A stretch of DNA of 64,000 bases from Charina bottae (lineage: Eukaryota; Chordata; Lepidosauria; Squamata; Charinaidae), in NCBI GenBank assembly GCA_023362775.1, contig JALMGJ010000003.1, positions 1 through 64,000 on the forward strand, given 5' to 3'. The notes beneath the pieces are model-generated. The model was given only the letters and a program-made list of their open reading frames with translations, was not told the origin of the DNA and did no database searches. Within the stretch, counting starts at the first letter, position 1. Each line of letters begins with the position of its first letter. Shown in pieces: positions 1 to 10,879 of this stretch. The translations under genes and the position numbers were made by a program.

Positions 1-642
1 GGACAAGACTTTGCCACCATACCAGAGGTGGCCATGATCAACAGAGACAAAACGCAAGGTCCATTACAAGCAGAGGCGTGGATTACCAAAATAACCAGCA
101 ACTGGCCAGTAATGTTGCAAACACTACAAGAAGCAAAGGCCGCAGATCAACACAAGCATCGCGGAAACTAGCCCCAAGGTTCATCGGACTGTTCCCTATA
201 ACGAAAGTAATCAACCCAGTAACAGCAAAACTCCAACTTCTGAAAACACTAAAAAAGGTCCATCCAGTATTCCACATTAGTTTACTGAAACAGCACCAAC
301 CGTCGGACCAATGGCACCCAGTAACCCCAGAACCAACACCTACCATCGTAAATGGAGAACCGCACTTCGAAATTGATGACATCTTCGACTCACGGTGGCA
401 CAGGGGACAACTTCAATACTTGGTCAAATGGCAACACCTACCCGTCGGGTTCAAAGAATGGGTGGCGGCCCGACACATGCAAGCCCCTGACCTAATTAGA
501 CGGTTCCACCGCAAATTCCCCGAAAAACCCCAATGAGACAATACACTAAAATTTTCTTTGTATTTTCACAGATACCGTGACGAACACCAAGAAAAGCGAC
601 CACACCCACACAGGCGAAAGAAAGGGAGGGGGAGGAAAATCT
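1..642 (+). mobile_element. Ty3/gypsy chromovirus, 3' end of pol (integrase C-terminus and chromodomain)
   Basis: An open stretch at 78-536 reads as the C-terminal part of a chromovirus integrase. The segment VHPVFHISLLKQ (about residues 61-72) is the conserved block after the integrase GPY/F-like module. It is followed by a chromodomain around residues 97-150, with aromatic and acidic residues in FEIDDIFDSRWHRG and LQYLVKW. Chromodomains in this family steer integration by binding histone marks; this is family knowledge. The reading frame before base 78 is disturbed and the element continues off the left edge, so this is a broken relic. A purine-rich tract (about 621-655) just before the LTR fits a polypurine tract. 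A related but clearly different copy lies at 36553-38107. Confidence 0.8.
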
Positions 643-655
643 TGGGCGGGAGGCA

Positions 656-1020
656 TGTCAGGACTCTGGCAAGCACTCAGAGCCCTGCCATTAAGGGACC
701 ATTAATACAAAACAAAAAGGACAATAGAACCACAGCGCGGCCGGATGAGAAACATCAACCACACCTCCCAGTGAAGGGTACTCCAGGTCACTGACCAGAA
801 GCGGACCAGAGGGAAGCCTTCAACAAGGAGGGGGCGGGCACTCTGGTGGGAGGGTTTAAAAAGCCAAGCCGGACACTCGGGAACCATTCGTGCCTTTACT
901 TGCCTACCCATGACTAGCAATAAACCGTTTACTTACCAATACCTGAGCTGAAGTCTTTCTTGGTAGAGCTGAAGTCATTTTGGGAGAAACGAGCGTAGCT
1001 TGCATGGGCGGCACCTCACA
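656..1020 (+). mobile_element. 3' LTR of the gypsy chromovirus
   Basis: The sequence begins TGTCAGGACTCTGG after a purine-rich tract and ends near CACCTCACA. It carries a TATA-like stretch (TTTAAAAAG near 855) and AATAAA near 919. The start could instead be 643 (TGGGCGGG). Start and end motifs resemble the solo LTR at 15138-15532. The right border is blurred by the adjoining SINE. Confidence 0.6.
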
Positions 1021-1152
1021 TGCGGCCACATGACCGTGGAAGCGTCTTCGGACAACGCTGGCTCTTCGGCTAACAAACGGAGATGAGCACCAGCCCCTAG
1101 AGTCGGACATGACTGCACAAATGTGCGGGGGGAACCTTTACCTTTACCTTTT
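1021..1152 (+). mobile_element. Sauria-type tRNA-derived SINE, 3' part
   Basis: The sequence runs from the CATGCGGCCACATGACC block to GAGTCGGACATGACTGCAC and ends in an ACCTTT repeat tail. It matches, in the same order, the longer minus-strand copy at 36837-37123. The 5' tRNA-related head is missing. Confidence 0.75.
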
Positions 1153-1154
1153 AT

Positions 1155-2057
1155 AAACTATTGTTGAGAGGGGAAATGGTGGAAGAACAAGTTAAAGACT
1201 GTATGATTAAATGGGCAAAAAATATCGGTCATAACATACATATGCAGCAATGGGAAAATATGTGGTTTAAAGGATTGAAGTTTACTTTGTGTTATAATTT
1301 GAAAGAAAATTTATATAAGATGATGTATCAATGGTACATGACCCCCAAAAAACTTGCTAAAATATATGGGACTGTTTCTAACATTTGCTAGAAATGTAAT
1401 AAACAAGAGGGGTCGTTTTACCACATGTGGTGGACATGTAAGATTGCAAAGAAATTTTGGACCCAAATACATACGTTGATGCAGAGTATACTACAAATAC
1501 AGATTCCGTTTAAACCAGAATTATTTCTGTTGGGAATATTGGATTTACAAATAGAAAAACATTTTATCAGAATTATACAATATATGATAACAGCAGCAAG
1601 ACTTCTTTAGGCACAATTTTGGAAAACTCAGACTTTACCAACAATACAAGAGTGGATGTTAAAATTGATGGCCCTGGCAGAAAATGATAAATTGACTTGT
1701 TGATTGAAAGAAAACTCAAGTTGTCAATATCTCAAAGAGTGGAAACCATTGATGGACTATTTGCAAAATGCAGGAGGGGCGAAGCTTACATGGGGTTTTG
1801 AAGATTAGATTAAATATAATAGAGTATATTAGACAAAGAATTATTTTTATCTATTGTATGAAAAACCAACATTTAAGGCAGATTCTTTTATCTATATGAC
1901 CAGAGATAGATTGGAAGTTACCTATTTTTCATATCTTTTTCTTTCTCTTACTTTACTACACTTTTTCTTTTCTTTTTCTTTATTTTGTATTTCTATTTCT
2001 TTTTTCGTTTCTAACTATGTATTTTAAAATACTAATAAAAATTATTTTTTAAAAAAA
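1155..2057 (+). mobile_element. L1 LINE, 3' end (ORF2 C-terminus and 3'UTR)
   Basis: Two consecutive open stretches (1161-1391 and 1425-1610) read as the C-terminal region of L1 ORF2. They show the WYMTPKKLAKIYG block, a cysteine pair and FYHMWWTC. One stop (TAG at 1389) separates them, so the copy is dead. A TTTCTTTT-rich 3'UTR and a short A tail (about 2040-2057) follow. The 5' part of ORF2 is absent. Confidence 0.8.
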
Positions 2058-3560
2058 AGAGATTTGTCATTGCTCTCCTCCCAAGAAGTAGACGTCTTCT
2101 GATTTCCTGGCTGCAGTCAGCATCAGCAGTAATCTTTGCGCCTAGAAATACAAAGTCTGTCACTGCCTCCACTTTTTCTCCCTCTATTTGCCAGTCATCA
2201 ATCAAGCTCATTTTCTGAAACTCCCTGGCTTTCTCCATTATCCAGCGGATATTGGCAATTTGGTCCCTAGTTCCTCTGCCTTTTCTAAACCCAGCTTGTA
2301 CTTCTGGCAATTCTCGCTCCATGAATTGCTGGAGTCTACCTTGCAAGATCTTGAGCATTACCTTACTGGCATGTGAAATAAGTGCCACTGTTCGATAGTT
2401 TGAATTGTGAATTGTCTTGTCAAAATTCTATCAGCCTATGTCCCGCTTCAATTTGTTCTCCTAGACCAGTGCTTTCCAAACTGCCGCTGTTGGCGACACA
2501 CCAACGGCGGCGGCAGCGGTGGCGCGTGCGTGCATGGCGGTGACGCGGGGGGTGTGCACGGCAGTGGCATGCACGGCGGCGGTGGCAGCGGTGGCGGCCT
2601 CGCTAAAACGCAGAAGCGCTGATGGCGTGCCGCCGCCACCGCGGCCGTGTACACCGCCACCGCCGCATGCGCCCACGCGCTGCCGCTTCGCAACACACTA
2701 AACTGTGTGTCGCGACACACTAAAATGTCGTGACACACAGTTTGGAAAGCTATGTCCTAGACCATGCTTGCCTGTAATTCCAGGTGTCGTTTGACTACCC
2801 ACCTTAGCATTCCAGTCTCCTGTAATGAAAATGACATCTCTTTTTGGCGTATTATCCAGTAGGTGCTGCAGATCCTCATAGAACTGATCTACTTCTGCTT
2901 CTTCAGCATCTGTGGTTGGGGCGTATATTTGGATCACTGTGATGTTAAATGGCTTACCCTGAATTCGAATTGAGATCATTCTATCGTTTTTTGGATTGTA
3001 TCCAAGCACTGCTTTAGCCACTTTATTATTAATTATGAAGGCTACTCCATTTCTTCTGTGGTCCTCTTGTCCACAGTAGTAGATCTGGTGGTCATCTGAA
3101 GTGGCCCATTCCAGTCCATTTCAGTTCACTGACACCCAAAATGTCTATATTTAATCTTGACATCTCACCAATAACCACATCCAATTTGCCCTGGCTCATA
3201 GATCTTACATTCCAGGTTCCTATGGTGTGTTGATCTTTAGAACATCGGATTCGTCGTTCACCACCAGCACCGTCGGCCGCTAGCCGTCCTTTTGGCTTTG
3301 AGCTAGCTGCGTCATCACATCTGGGGCTAGTTGAACTTATCCTCTGTTCCTCCCCAGTAGCATTTTGACCATCTTCCAACCTGGGAGTCCCATCTTCCGA
3401 TGGTATACCGACATATCTCTGGTTGTACTGATCCATTTAGTTTTCACGGCAAGAATACTGGGGTGGGTTGCTGTTACCTTCCCCAGGGATCGTATTTAGT
3501 CTGACCTCTCTTCCATGACCTTCTCGTCTTGACACCATGACAAGGTAACGATCTCCTTTG
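2058..3560 (-). mobile_element. BovB/RTE LINE fragment (endonuclease plus part of RT)
   Basis: On the minus strand, 3436-3092 and 3021-2760 encode an apurinic-type endonuclease, with GTWNVRSMSQGKLD at the start and GDWNAKVGSQTTPG as the catalytic Asp/Asn block. A frameshift falls near 3090-3100. Stretch 2388-2032 reads as RT (VQAGFRKGRGTRDQI) and jumps directly to IEGEKVEAVTDFVFLG, so the catalytic centre of the RT is deleted. BovB elements supply the RT machinery that Sauria SINEs use in squamates (family knowledge). A hAT MITE (2467-2754) has landed between the endonuclease and RT parts. Confidence 0.85.
2467..2754. mobile_element. hAT-type MITE, GC-rich subfamily, copy 1
   Basis: Terminal inverted repeats CAGTGCTTTCCAAACTG and CAGTTTGGAAAGCTATG are flanked by an exact 8-bp target duplication TCCTAGAC (2459-2466 and 2755-2762). 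The interior is built of GGCGGTGGC-like runs. Near the right end sits the palindrome TGTGTCGCGACACA. No transposase is encoded. It sits inside the BovB fragment. Sister copies: 14825-15058, 56449-56682 and 58141-58387. Confidence 0.93.
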
Positions 3561-4071
3561 CTGGAGAGCTTACTGTCTACTCAAGCTTAAATTTCATAAT
3601 GAGGAATCAGGAAGTATCTTAAGTAAATCAACCACTGAAGTTACAGCTAACACATCCAGAAACAACAGCAGTGTTAGTAATGGATTATATTGCACCCTTC
3701 AGCTGAAATCATTGGTGTCTTCTGTTTTTATTTAACAGAACATATTTCTCACATTTCTTCCATCACAGGTCTATTGTACACGTATCAATATTAGCTCATT
3801 AATGATTGGGCAGAGATGAGATCCAGGCCTGCTTTATGTGCCTTCAAACCTGAAATGGGATATTTCTATTTTTTTAAAGAAAATAAATACACATTATCTC
3901 TTTCAAAGAGACTCTAAGGTTCTCTGCTTCAGGCTTATTTTGTGGGAGTTGGTTTTAGGAGTCGCCAACCACTCGTCCCCATTTCCTTTGCTCCCTGTGC
4001 ATCAAGCTCCATATGTTTAAGGGTCCTGTTTCATGAGGAACGCACACTTTGAGAAAGGTTTGTTGTACAAA
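3561..4071. other. No gene recognised
   Basis: AT-rich sequence between the BovB 5' side and the serpin relic. No repeat border, splice-bounded exon or RNA gene was recognised. Confidence 0.4.
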
Positions 4072-4389
4072 TTATTCACAAATAATTTGTGCACTTGTAA
4101 TAACTACAGTTGCACCAGTGGCAGCAGCTGCTTTTGTACCTTCTTCGTTCACTTCAATATAGGCTTTATGACGAACCTGAGATAAAACCAGGTTACGATT
4201 CTCAGACATGCCAGATAAATCAGCTTTGCCTGGAATAAACACATCCTTCATTCCTATCTCCATTGAAGTTGAACTGAGTGAATATTCTTCTTCCATCCTG
4301 AATTTTGGCAGGAAAATCCTAACCTCTCTGTTTTGCATACTTGTTGAACTGGTCCATTCTTGAAGTTTTGCATAAGTGAGTTCCCTCAC
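4072..4389 (-). pseudogene. SERPINB-like terminal exon, inverted copy A
   Basis: Read on the minus strand, this matches the last exon of an ovalbumin-type (clade B) serpin. It contains ELTYAKLQEWTSS, then FLPKFRMEEEYSL, GKADLSGMSENRNL, and the reactive-loop hinge EVNEEGTKAAAATGA. In an intact serpin about 40 further residues with the FLFFI-type strand and an FxSP-like end would follow; here the frame stops after the loop (about 4072-4075) and that end is not recognisable. An AG acceptor-like CAG (minus strand) precedes the exon near 4395. Clade B serpins are intracellular protease inhibitors (family knowledge). The missing C-terminus makes it a relic. It is an inverted partner of 6395-7332. 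Confidence 0.75.
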
Positions 4390-4738
4390 AATCTGTCAGG
4401 TAAAAGAGAGACAAAGAGAGTTTACGTGAACGAAACAGTTATTTTGAAAAAGGGATTGAGAAAGACTAAAGTATTACTTTCCAAAGTGACAAATTCCTTT
4501 GGCATAAGCATTTTGTTCAGAAGAAAACAGCAAATATATCTGCGCAAATATTACTTTCTTTAAAAAAGAAGGGAACATCCAGGCACATAGCAGTACATAC
4601 TCAGGTCAAGCCTATGAGGAATACCTCTGCTCTGGAATCCTTATTGTATTGGGTGGGGATGGAAAATCTGCCTGCCCAACCAGGGCTGGGCGCTCTGTAG
4701 GAGCAAGTCAAACTCTGAAGCTGAGGGGTCCCTAGAAC
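4072..4738. repeat. Left arm of an inverted duplication (serpin exon plus intron)
   Basis: Reverse-complement similarity to 6075-6700 extends beyond the exon into the intron. Shared blocks include GTTCAGAAGAAAACAGCAAA / ATCTGCGCAAATATTACTTT and GGATGGAAAATCTGCCTGCCCA. The spacer between the arms is 4739-6074. Confidence 0.8.
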
Positions 4739-4845
4739 AGTGTTTCTCAACCTTGGCCACTTTCAGATGTGTGGATTTCAGCTCCCACCAATTTTCATCC
4801 CTCGGTAATTTTCCAAGGATAAGATTGGTTACTGGAGAAAATATT
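4737..4845. mobile_element. MITE fragment with a CAGTGTTTCTCAACCTTGG end
   Basis: One terminal repeat of a common hAT-like amniote MITE is visible, CAGTGTTTCTCAACCTTGGC. It is followed by the GATGTGTGGATTTCAGCTCCCA body. No matching right end was found, so it is truncated. Confidence 0.5.
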
Positions 4846-5511
4846 GCAGTTATTTCAAGTATTTGGCCCAGTGTTTAAAGATTCAGTCGTTCACTGGCTA
4901 TATTTATTTATTTATATTTCAAATTTCATCACCGCCCCTCTCACTCAAGATATTTGCTTGTCACGTGACATCCCTTCATCATCATCTTCATCTCCCTTCC
5001 TTCTGCCCCACCATGAGGATTCGCTTCTGCTTTTGACCAGCTACAGCTTGTCATCCAAACCAGGAACTATAGTTAATCTTACTAGCTTGGCTTAAAGAAA
5101 GCGGCTTCAGGAACTCTGCTCAGGGATGACTTCCCTGAACGTCAACATAGCTAATATTCAGTATCGTTTGCCTGTCCAGGTGACATCACAAACCACTGCC
5201 AAGCAAAAATTGAAGCATAAACTTCCAAACCTCACCTTTGGCTTTATATGACCCAGGCAGAAGAGTGTGAGCCCATGGCTTCTAACCTTTCATGTTTTCC
5301 TCTTGTCATTCTGCACCAGGGACTTGTCAGTGTGAAATACTCTGCTACCAACAGTGGCCAAGAGATGCTTCTGGGAAGAAATAAAAAATACATGCCCCAA
5401 TATGCCTTGCCATCCTAACCTAATACATTTCAATCGAAGAGAAATACATTTCTCTGTCATGAAGACCTAAGACATTTCACTCTCATGAAGCACATACCTA
5501 TATACTTAAAA

Positions 5512-5779
5512 CAGGGGTGGGGAACCTTTTTTCTGCCAAGGGCCATTTGGATATTTATAACTGGGGACCGGGGGGTGGGGGGCGGGGTTTCTGGGATTTC
5601 CACGGACCGAGGGCCGGAGTTTGTGGGCGGGAGCCAATCACAAGCACTGGGGGGCGGAGTTTGCGGGCGGGAGCCAATTGCATGGAAGGGGCGGGGTTTG
5701 AGGGCGGGAGCCCCGCGGGCCTTAGGCGGGAGCCCCACAGGCCTTATACGGCCCGCGGGCCTAACGTTGCCCACCCCTG
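5512..5779. mobile_element. hAT-type MITE with GGGCGGGAGCC internal repeats
   Basis: Ends CAGGGGTGGGGAAC and GTTGCCCACCCCTG are inverted repeats. Exact 8-bp target duplications ACTTAAAA lie at 5504-5511 and 5780-5787. The interior has about four diverged copies of a unit containing GGGCGGGAGCC. It encodes no transposase. It sits in the spacer between the two serpin arms. Confidence 0.93.
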
Positions 5780-6074
5780 ACTTAAAACAAGGTCACACAA
5801 GCTTGTCAAGTGAACCATTTGAAGAAGAAGAAACAGGAGGAAAGTCCAATTTTAGAAAACCCATTAATGCTAAAGTATTTCTGATTTTCATTTGTCAGAG
5901 GTTCCAATGCTCGTATGCCTGTGTAGATTTGTCTTTTTTTCTACTGCTGTTTTTTTTTAACATGGCTAAGGTTATGTACACTTTGTAGCTACACTTTGTA
6001 GCAAGTTCCCATCCAAATTTGGCCAATTGTTTGCTGCCAAATTTCAGGCCAGAAGAAGGGAACCCTGGTGGAGG

Positions 6075-6700
6075 AGGTTCTAGGGACTCCCCAGCCTCAA
6101 AGCTTGGCTTGCTGCTACCGAGCACCCATTCCTGGGTGGGCAGGCAGATTTTCCATCCCCGTATGCATCTTGATGCTCCCTCCCTTTCATTCAATAATAC
6201 TTGGCTTATTGTTTTTTTTAAGGAAAGTAATATTTGCGCAGATATGTTTGCTGTTTTCTCCTGAACAAAATGTTTACTCCCAAGGAATCTGTCCCTTTGG
6301 GAAAAAATGATTTTGTCTTTCTTGTCCCGTTTTTTGCAATACCTTTTTCATTCTTGTGCACTGGCACTGAATTTCTTTTACCTGCCAGATTGGGACACAA
6401 CTCACTTATGCAAAATTTCAAGAGTTTCAACCACTTCAACCAACATGCGAACCACAGAGGTTGTCATTTTCCTGCCACGGTTCAAAGTGCAAAAGGATTA
6501 TTCACTCAGGCCAGTTTTAAGAGTAATGGGAATGAATGATGTGTTTCTTCAAGGGAAGGCTGATTTGTCTGGCATAACTGAGAGTCGTGACCTGGTGTCT
6601 CAGATTCGCCATGCAGCTTATATTGAGGTAAATGAACAAGGGACAGAGGCAGCTGCTTTCACTGGTGGAATGGTGTCTCCGAGATTATTCCTGAGTTTAG
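6075..6700. repeat. Right arm of the inverted serpin duplication
   Basis: Reverse-complement partner of 4072-4738, covering intron and exon. Sequence drift between the arms is considerable in the intron, so the duplication is not recent. Confidence 0.8.
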
Positions 6701-7332
6701 AGTTGACAGACCCGTCATGTTCTTTCTTTTTTTAAAAAAGAACGTTATTAATTTTCAGAGTATAGTTAAAATACAAAATAGAAAGTATAGAAAAGATAGA
6801 AAATAGAACTAAAGAAAAAAGAAAAAACTATAAAAGTGCAAATAGACAGAAAACAAAAACAGAAAAACGATTTCCGACTTCTCCAATTCAGATATAGGTA
6901 AATTTACAAATATAATCTCTTACCATTATTTAACCCATAGTAACATTATTTCTATTAAAACAAACCATTTAATCATTAAAACCCAAAATCAAAGCTTCAT
7001 TTTTTTCCACCACAAGCAAGTAATCTAGAAGTGGTTGGCAAACATTTATAAATCCAGAAACAGAGTGTTCTCTAATTAATACTGTTGATCATATATAAAA
7101 GCAAGATTCCATATTTTTTCTCCAACTCTTTCTCCATCAATCCCAAAAGAAACAGTTCTGGCTTTTTTTGTATATTCACTTTTTAAAAAAATTGGATAAT
7201 AATACATATTTGATCCCAAAAAATTTTAGCCTTCTCACAAGTCCACCAGAGATGACCGTCATGTTCTTTCTAAAACAGAACCAAACCAACAGCATTCTTT
7301 TTGCTGGCAAGCTGTTCAGACCATAACTAGCG
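6395..7332 (+). pseudogene. SERPINB-like terminal exon, copy B, split by an L1 insertion
   Basis: The plus-strand frame reads TTEVVIFLPRFKVQ, GKADLSGITESRDL and the hinge EVNEQGTEAAAFTGG. A shortened loop region then runs to 6727. The remaining C-terminus resumes after the L1 at 7272-7332, with NSILFAGKLF as the conserved strand and a stop after RP. A further one-base frame difference separates the parts. The RCL hinge alanines are partly retained, which is typical of inhibitory serpins, but frameshift plus insertion make the exon non-functional. The upstream intron matches copy A. Confidence 0.75.
6728..7255 (-). mobile_element. 5'-truncated L1 insertion
   Basis: A poly(T) start, the reverse of a poly(A) tail, is followed by L1 3'UTR-like AT-rich sequence. 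It is bounded by 16-bp target duplications CCGTCATGTTCTTTCT (6712-6727 and 7256-7271). This is the hallmark of target-primed reverse transcription. It lies inside the serpin exon. Confidence 0.88.
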
Positions 7333-7606
7333 GGTGCTCAGATAAGAGCAACCATCTTCCCAATAGTTGTGAGCAATGGAATTCCATTTTTAACATTGCT
7401 AATGGTTCCTATATCTCCTGTCTTACTTAAGTCAAACCTTAAAATAGATTTTTTATTTCCTTTCCAGATAAAATCTCCTTTACATTTGGAACTCTTCTTT
7501 CCTCTTCATGTAGAGAGTAATGTGTAGACTAAACTTTTCAAATAGATGGACTTGTTATAAAAGAGAACAGGAAAACAGAGCAGGTGGGAGAGAAATGGGT
7601 AGTGAT

Positions 7607-7662
7607 TCATAATAATAATAATAATAATAATAACAACAACAACAACAACAACAACAATAACT
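7607..7662. repeat. Compound (ATA)n / (ACA)n microsatellite
   Basis: About nine ATA units pass directly into about nine ACA units. It forms the 3' tail of the adjoining minus-strand LINE. Confidence 0.9.
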
Positions 7663-9066
7663 TTATTGTCATCCCACTATACACTATACACCAAGTGCAC
7701 AATAGAATGAGATTTCATTGCAGTTGGCTCACAATTTCAATCAAACACTAAAATACTACTAATAAAAAAACCAATATCCATAGTTACTATAAAATAAACA
7801 TTCTTTAGCTCACAATTTCAGTCAAACACAAAAATACTAACAAAAAAAAATCCATAGTTACTATAAAATATACATTCTTTACACATCCAACATTTCACCT
7901 AAAATAACTTATTTAAGCATTCAAGAATCCAATAGCCTGGGGGACAAAGCTGTTTCCCAATCTGGCTGTTCTACACTGGATACAGCGGAACCTCTTCCCA
8001 GAGGGTAACAAAGAAAACAAACCATGATGAGGATGGGAGGCGTCACTGATGACCTTTCGAGCTCTGGACAAACAGCGTGCATGTGCTAAATCTTGGATGA
8101 GAGGCAGAGATATCCCAATTATCTTTTCTGCTGCACTTACCACTCTCTGCACAGACTTTCTATCTGAGGCACTACAGCCTCCAAACCAGATGGAAATACA
8201 ATTAGTAAGTACACTCTCTATAGTGCCTCTATAGAAAGGAGAATGGAAGATGGGAGATGTACTTTCTTCATCCGACGCAAAAAGTGCAAACGTTGCTGTG
8301 CTCGCTTTACCAAAAATGTGGTATTAAGGGACCAGGTCAGACTATTTGTTAACTGCACCCCCAGGAATCTGATGCGACTGACTGACTCCACAGCTATGTT
8401 ATTGATAAAAAGTGGAGTGTGACTACACCGGTTCTTCCTGAAGTCTATAATAATTGTCAGATATGAGTCAAGTCAAAAGGCAGATAGAAACAAAAGATTT
8501 TTATTTTTCAAGCTGTTTGCAAAGAGCTGGTGGACTCCACCGTGCTAGAAAACAAGTCACACTAGAGAGGAGCCACACTAGCCACAATTAGAGTTCATCT
8601 TTTATAGCCCTTTGCCCGGACGCTTTAGCCCTCCTCCTTTTACCCATAGGCTGGGTAGTCAGGAGTGCACACCCTATACCGTCCGCCTCAATTGTCCCGC
8701 CTCTGTTTACATCTCCCACTACTCACCTTTTAACTCCCCCTCCCCTCTATTTATTTATTTCCTTGTAAGGAAGGTCTCTACCTCAAGCATTGCTCATTAG
8801 TTTCATCTCTAACCGCAAAGCTTCCTATAGCAAGTGGTTAGAATCAGCTTGCTAAAAATATATTTTCATTTCCTGCAGGTAGTTATGTCAGAAATTTTGT
8901 TAACTAATACAGGAAAGGTCTAACATAGGTTTATGGGTTTAAGATTATTGATCTTTTGTTAATAATAACGAATTTTATATTTCTCTCATAATCTCCTTAG
9001 TTTTTTCCACATTTAGAACCAAGCTGTTTTTATTGCACCACTCCACCAAACACTTCACCTCCTCTG
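7663..9066 (-). mobile_element. L2/Rex1-type LINE, 3' part of RT, split by a solo LTR
   Basis: Minus-strand 8152-7913 reads AEKIIGISLPLIQDLAHARC and LFSLLPSGKRFRCIQCRTARL, the C-terminus of an L2/Rex1-group ORF2. Upstream, 8450-8270 encodes IDFRKNRCSHTPLFINN and RIRFLGVQL. The frame EKTKEIIIDFRK is restored if the LTR at 8455-8988 is removed. The element is followed on the right by a PLE copy at 9067. Frameshifts are present. Confidence 0.7.
8455..8988 (-). mobile_element. Solo LTR of an endogenous retrovirus-like element
   Basis: The ends are TG...CA (TGTCAGATATG ... TTTCTCTCA), with a 4-bp target duplication TAAT at 8451-8454 and 8989-8992. On the minus strand a TATAAAAG box lies near 8600 and AATAAA near 8503, so minus is the sense strand. 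No internal genes remain, which implies LTR-LTR recombination. Confidence 0.85.
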
Positions 9067-9105
9067 TGGCTTGAATCATGTCAACTGGATTTCTATTTTC
9101 TCAGT

Positions 9106-9142
9106 GGAAACGTTTCACTCCTTATCCAAGGAGCTTCTTCAG
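9106..9142 (-). ncRNA. Hammerhead-like core, dispersed PLE copy, left arm
   Basis: Minus strand: CTGAAGA, stem CTCCTT/AAGGAG, then GAAACG. Same motif as in the array spacers. Confidence 0.5.
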
Positions 9143-9180
9143 TCTGAGTAAAGTTAGTAAGGTAATCCTTAAATATGTTT

Positions 9181-9489
9181 CTAGGGTGGCTCTTTTCCCT
9201 CTGTTCCTTCCTGCCCTTATTCACTTTGTTCTGCTTTCTGTCTCCCCGATGAAGAATTCTGTGGAGCGCAATAACAATCACCCCAACTGGTGACCATGAG
9301 CTGAGGGAAGCAAGCAGAGGTTCCATGACTCTTCCCCCTTCACCTGCGGGATGGTGGTGGAGGACCTTCATAGTCTATATTCCTGCTTTCTTTTTGTCTG
9401 TTACTGGAGTGGATACATGGTCCATAAGGGGCAAAAATACCACAGGAGTATGTGGGCTGCGCATGACACTCAAAAACGCAGTGGATATA
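9181..9489. other. Unrecognised insert in the PLE left arm
   Basis: This stretch lies between PLE spacer and PLE coding sequence, where the endonuclease domain should be. It is open on the minus strand together with the PLE frame for about 55 codons. No family was recognised. Confidence 0.4.
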
Positions 9490-10755
9490 AAATATCCGTT
9501 TTATCTTTTCAGACACGCCAGCCATGTAAGGAATGACCAGGTTCTTCCGTTTACTCTGAGTCTCAGCCCTATCTGTCGCTGTTTTAGGTCTGGTAGACTT
9601 AGATTTAGTGAAGGCCCAATTTGGATATCCACAGGCCTTCAGAGTTGTTCTCAGGTGCTGATTTTCATTCCTTTTGGAATCCATGGAGGTGGGGATGGTT
9701 TCTGCTCTGTGTGATAATGTCCTGATGACTCCTAGTTTGTGCTGCAGTGGATGGTGGGAGTCAAACATCAGATATTGATCTGTGTGTGTGGGTTTCCTGT
9801 AGATCCCTATTTCTAGCTTGCCACCGGTCCCAATGAGGACTTCACAGTCTAGGAATGCCAGTCTGTTGTCCTTGGTGTCTTCTCTGGTGAACCTAATGTT
9901 GGCATCTATAGTGTTTATATGGTCCGTGAAGGCCTGTACTTCCTGGGCCTTGATTTTGACCCAGGTGTCATCCACATACCTAAACCAGTGGGTGGGCACC
10001 GTTCCCTGGAAAGTGTTGTGCTTTCTTCTCTACTTCTTCCATGTATAAATTGGCCACAATGGGTGACACAGGAGAACCCATGGCACAGCCGTGTTTTTGT
10101 CTGTAAAAGTCACCTCTGTATGAGAAATAAGTGGTGTTAAGACACAGGTCCAGAAGATGGCAGATCTGGTTTGGGTTGAGATGGTTTCTCCTTTCAAGAG
10201 TGCTGTCCTCTTCTAGTCTCTTCCTGACAGCGGATAGAGCATGAGTGGTGGGGATGCTGGTGAAAAGGGAGGACACATCGAAGGAGACCTTACATGGCTG
10301 GCGTGTCTGAAAAGATAAAACGGATATTTGGCAAACACCACATACCTGTATATTTCAAACCCACCAACACACTGAGACGGAGGCTTGTACACCCCAAAGA
10401 TCAAACTCCAAAACACAAGGAAAGCAATGTAGTGTATGCAATCCAGTGCAGTGAGGAGTGCTCTGAACTCTACATTGGAGAAACCAAACAACCTTTGTAC
10501 AGGAGGATGGCCCAACACAGGAGAAGTAACACCACAGGACCAGAGTCAGCAGTTTATCTTCATCTAAAGGAAAAAGGACACTCATTTGAGGACATTAATG
10601 TTCACATTTTAGACAGAGAAGATAGGTGGTTTGAGAGAGGGGTCAAGGAATCCATTTATGCCAGAAATGGCATTTATGCCATTTCTAGCCCCAGGTGCAA
10701 GGTCACACAGCCACCTAGAAACATATTTAAGGATTCCCTTACTAACTTTACTCGA

Positions 10756-10792
10756 CTGAAGAAGCTCTTTGGATAAGGAGCGAAACGTTTCT
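10756..10792 (+). ncRNA. Hammerhead-like core, dispersed PLE copy, right arm
   Basis: CTGAAGA, then a stem with AAGGAGC, then GAAACG. Here the base before GAAA is C and pairs with the G that opens the stem, giving a better closed stem II than in the array copies. Confidence 0.55.
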
Positions 10793-10879
10793 ACTGAGAA
10801 AATAGAAATCCAGTTGACATGATTCAAGCCACAGACTGTTCCACCTGGATGACTGAGAACCTTCATCGACATAACATAG

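Larger units (their letters stand above)
9067..10876. mobile_element. Two-armed PLE copy (same family as the 18-36 kb array)
   Basis: The left arm (9067-10289, minus) carries RT residues including HWFRYVDDTWVKIK and the connector region. The right arm (10288-10876, plus) carries the GIY-YIG domain (VYAIQC, LYIGET) and the spacer with the hammerhead-like core. The arms join back to back at 10288-10289 with a 2-bp overlap CC. In the left arm about 300 bp (9180-9490) of unrelated sequence replaces the endonuclease part. The right end CTTCATCGACATA matches the family's usual 3' end. A frameshift near 10010 disrupts the RT. Confidence 0.85.

Noticed and set aside
2448..2738. Pro/Ala/His-rich frames on both strands over the GC-rich MITE, and the similar set at 58120-58551
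   Set aside because: These are composition effects of CGG/GCG repeats inside MITEs with clear terminal repeats and target duplications.
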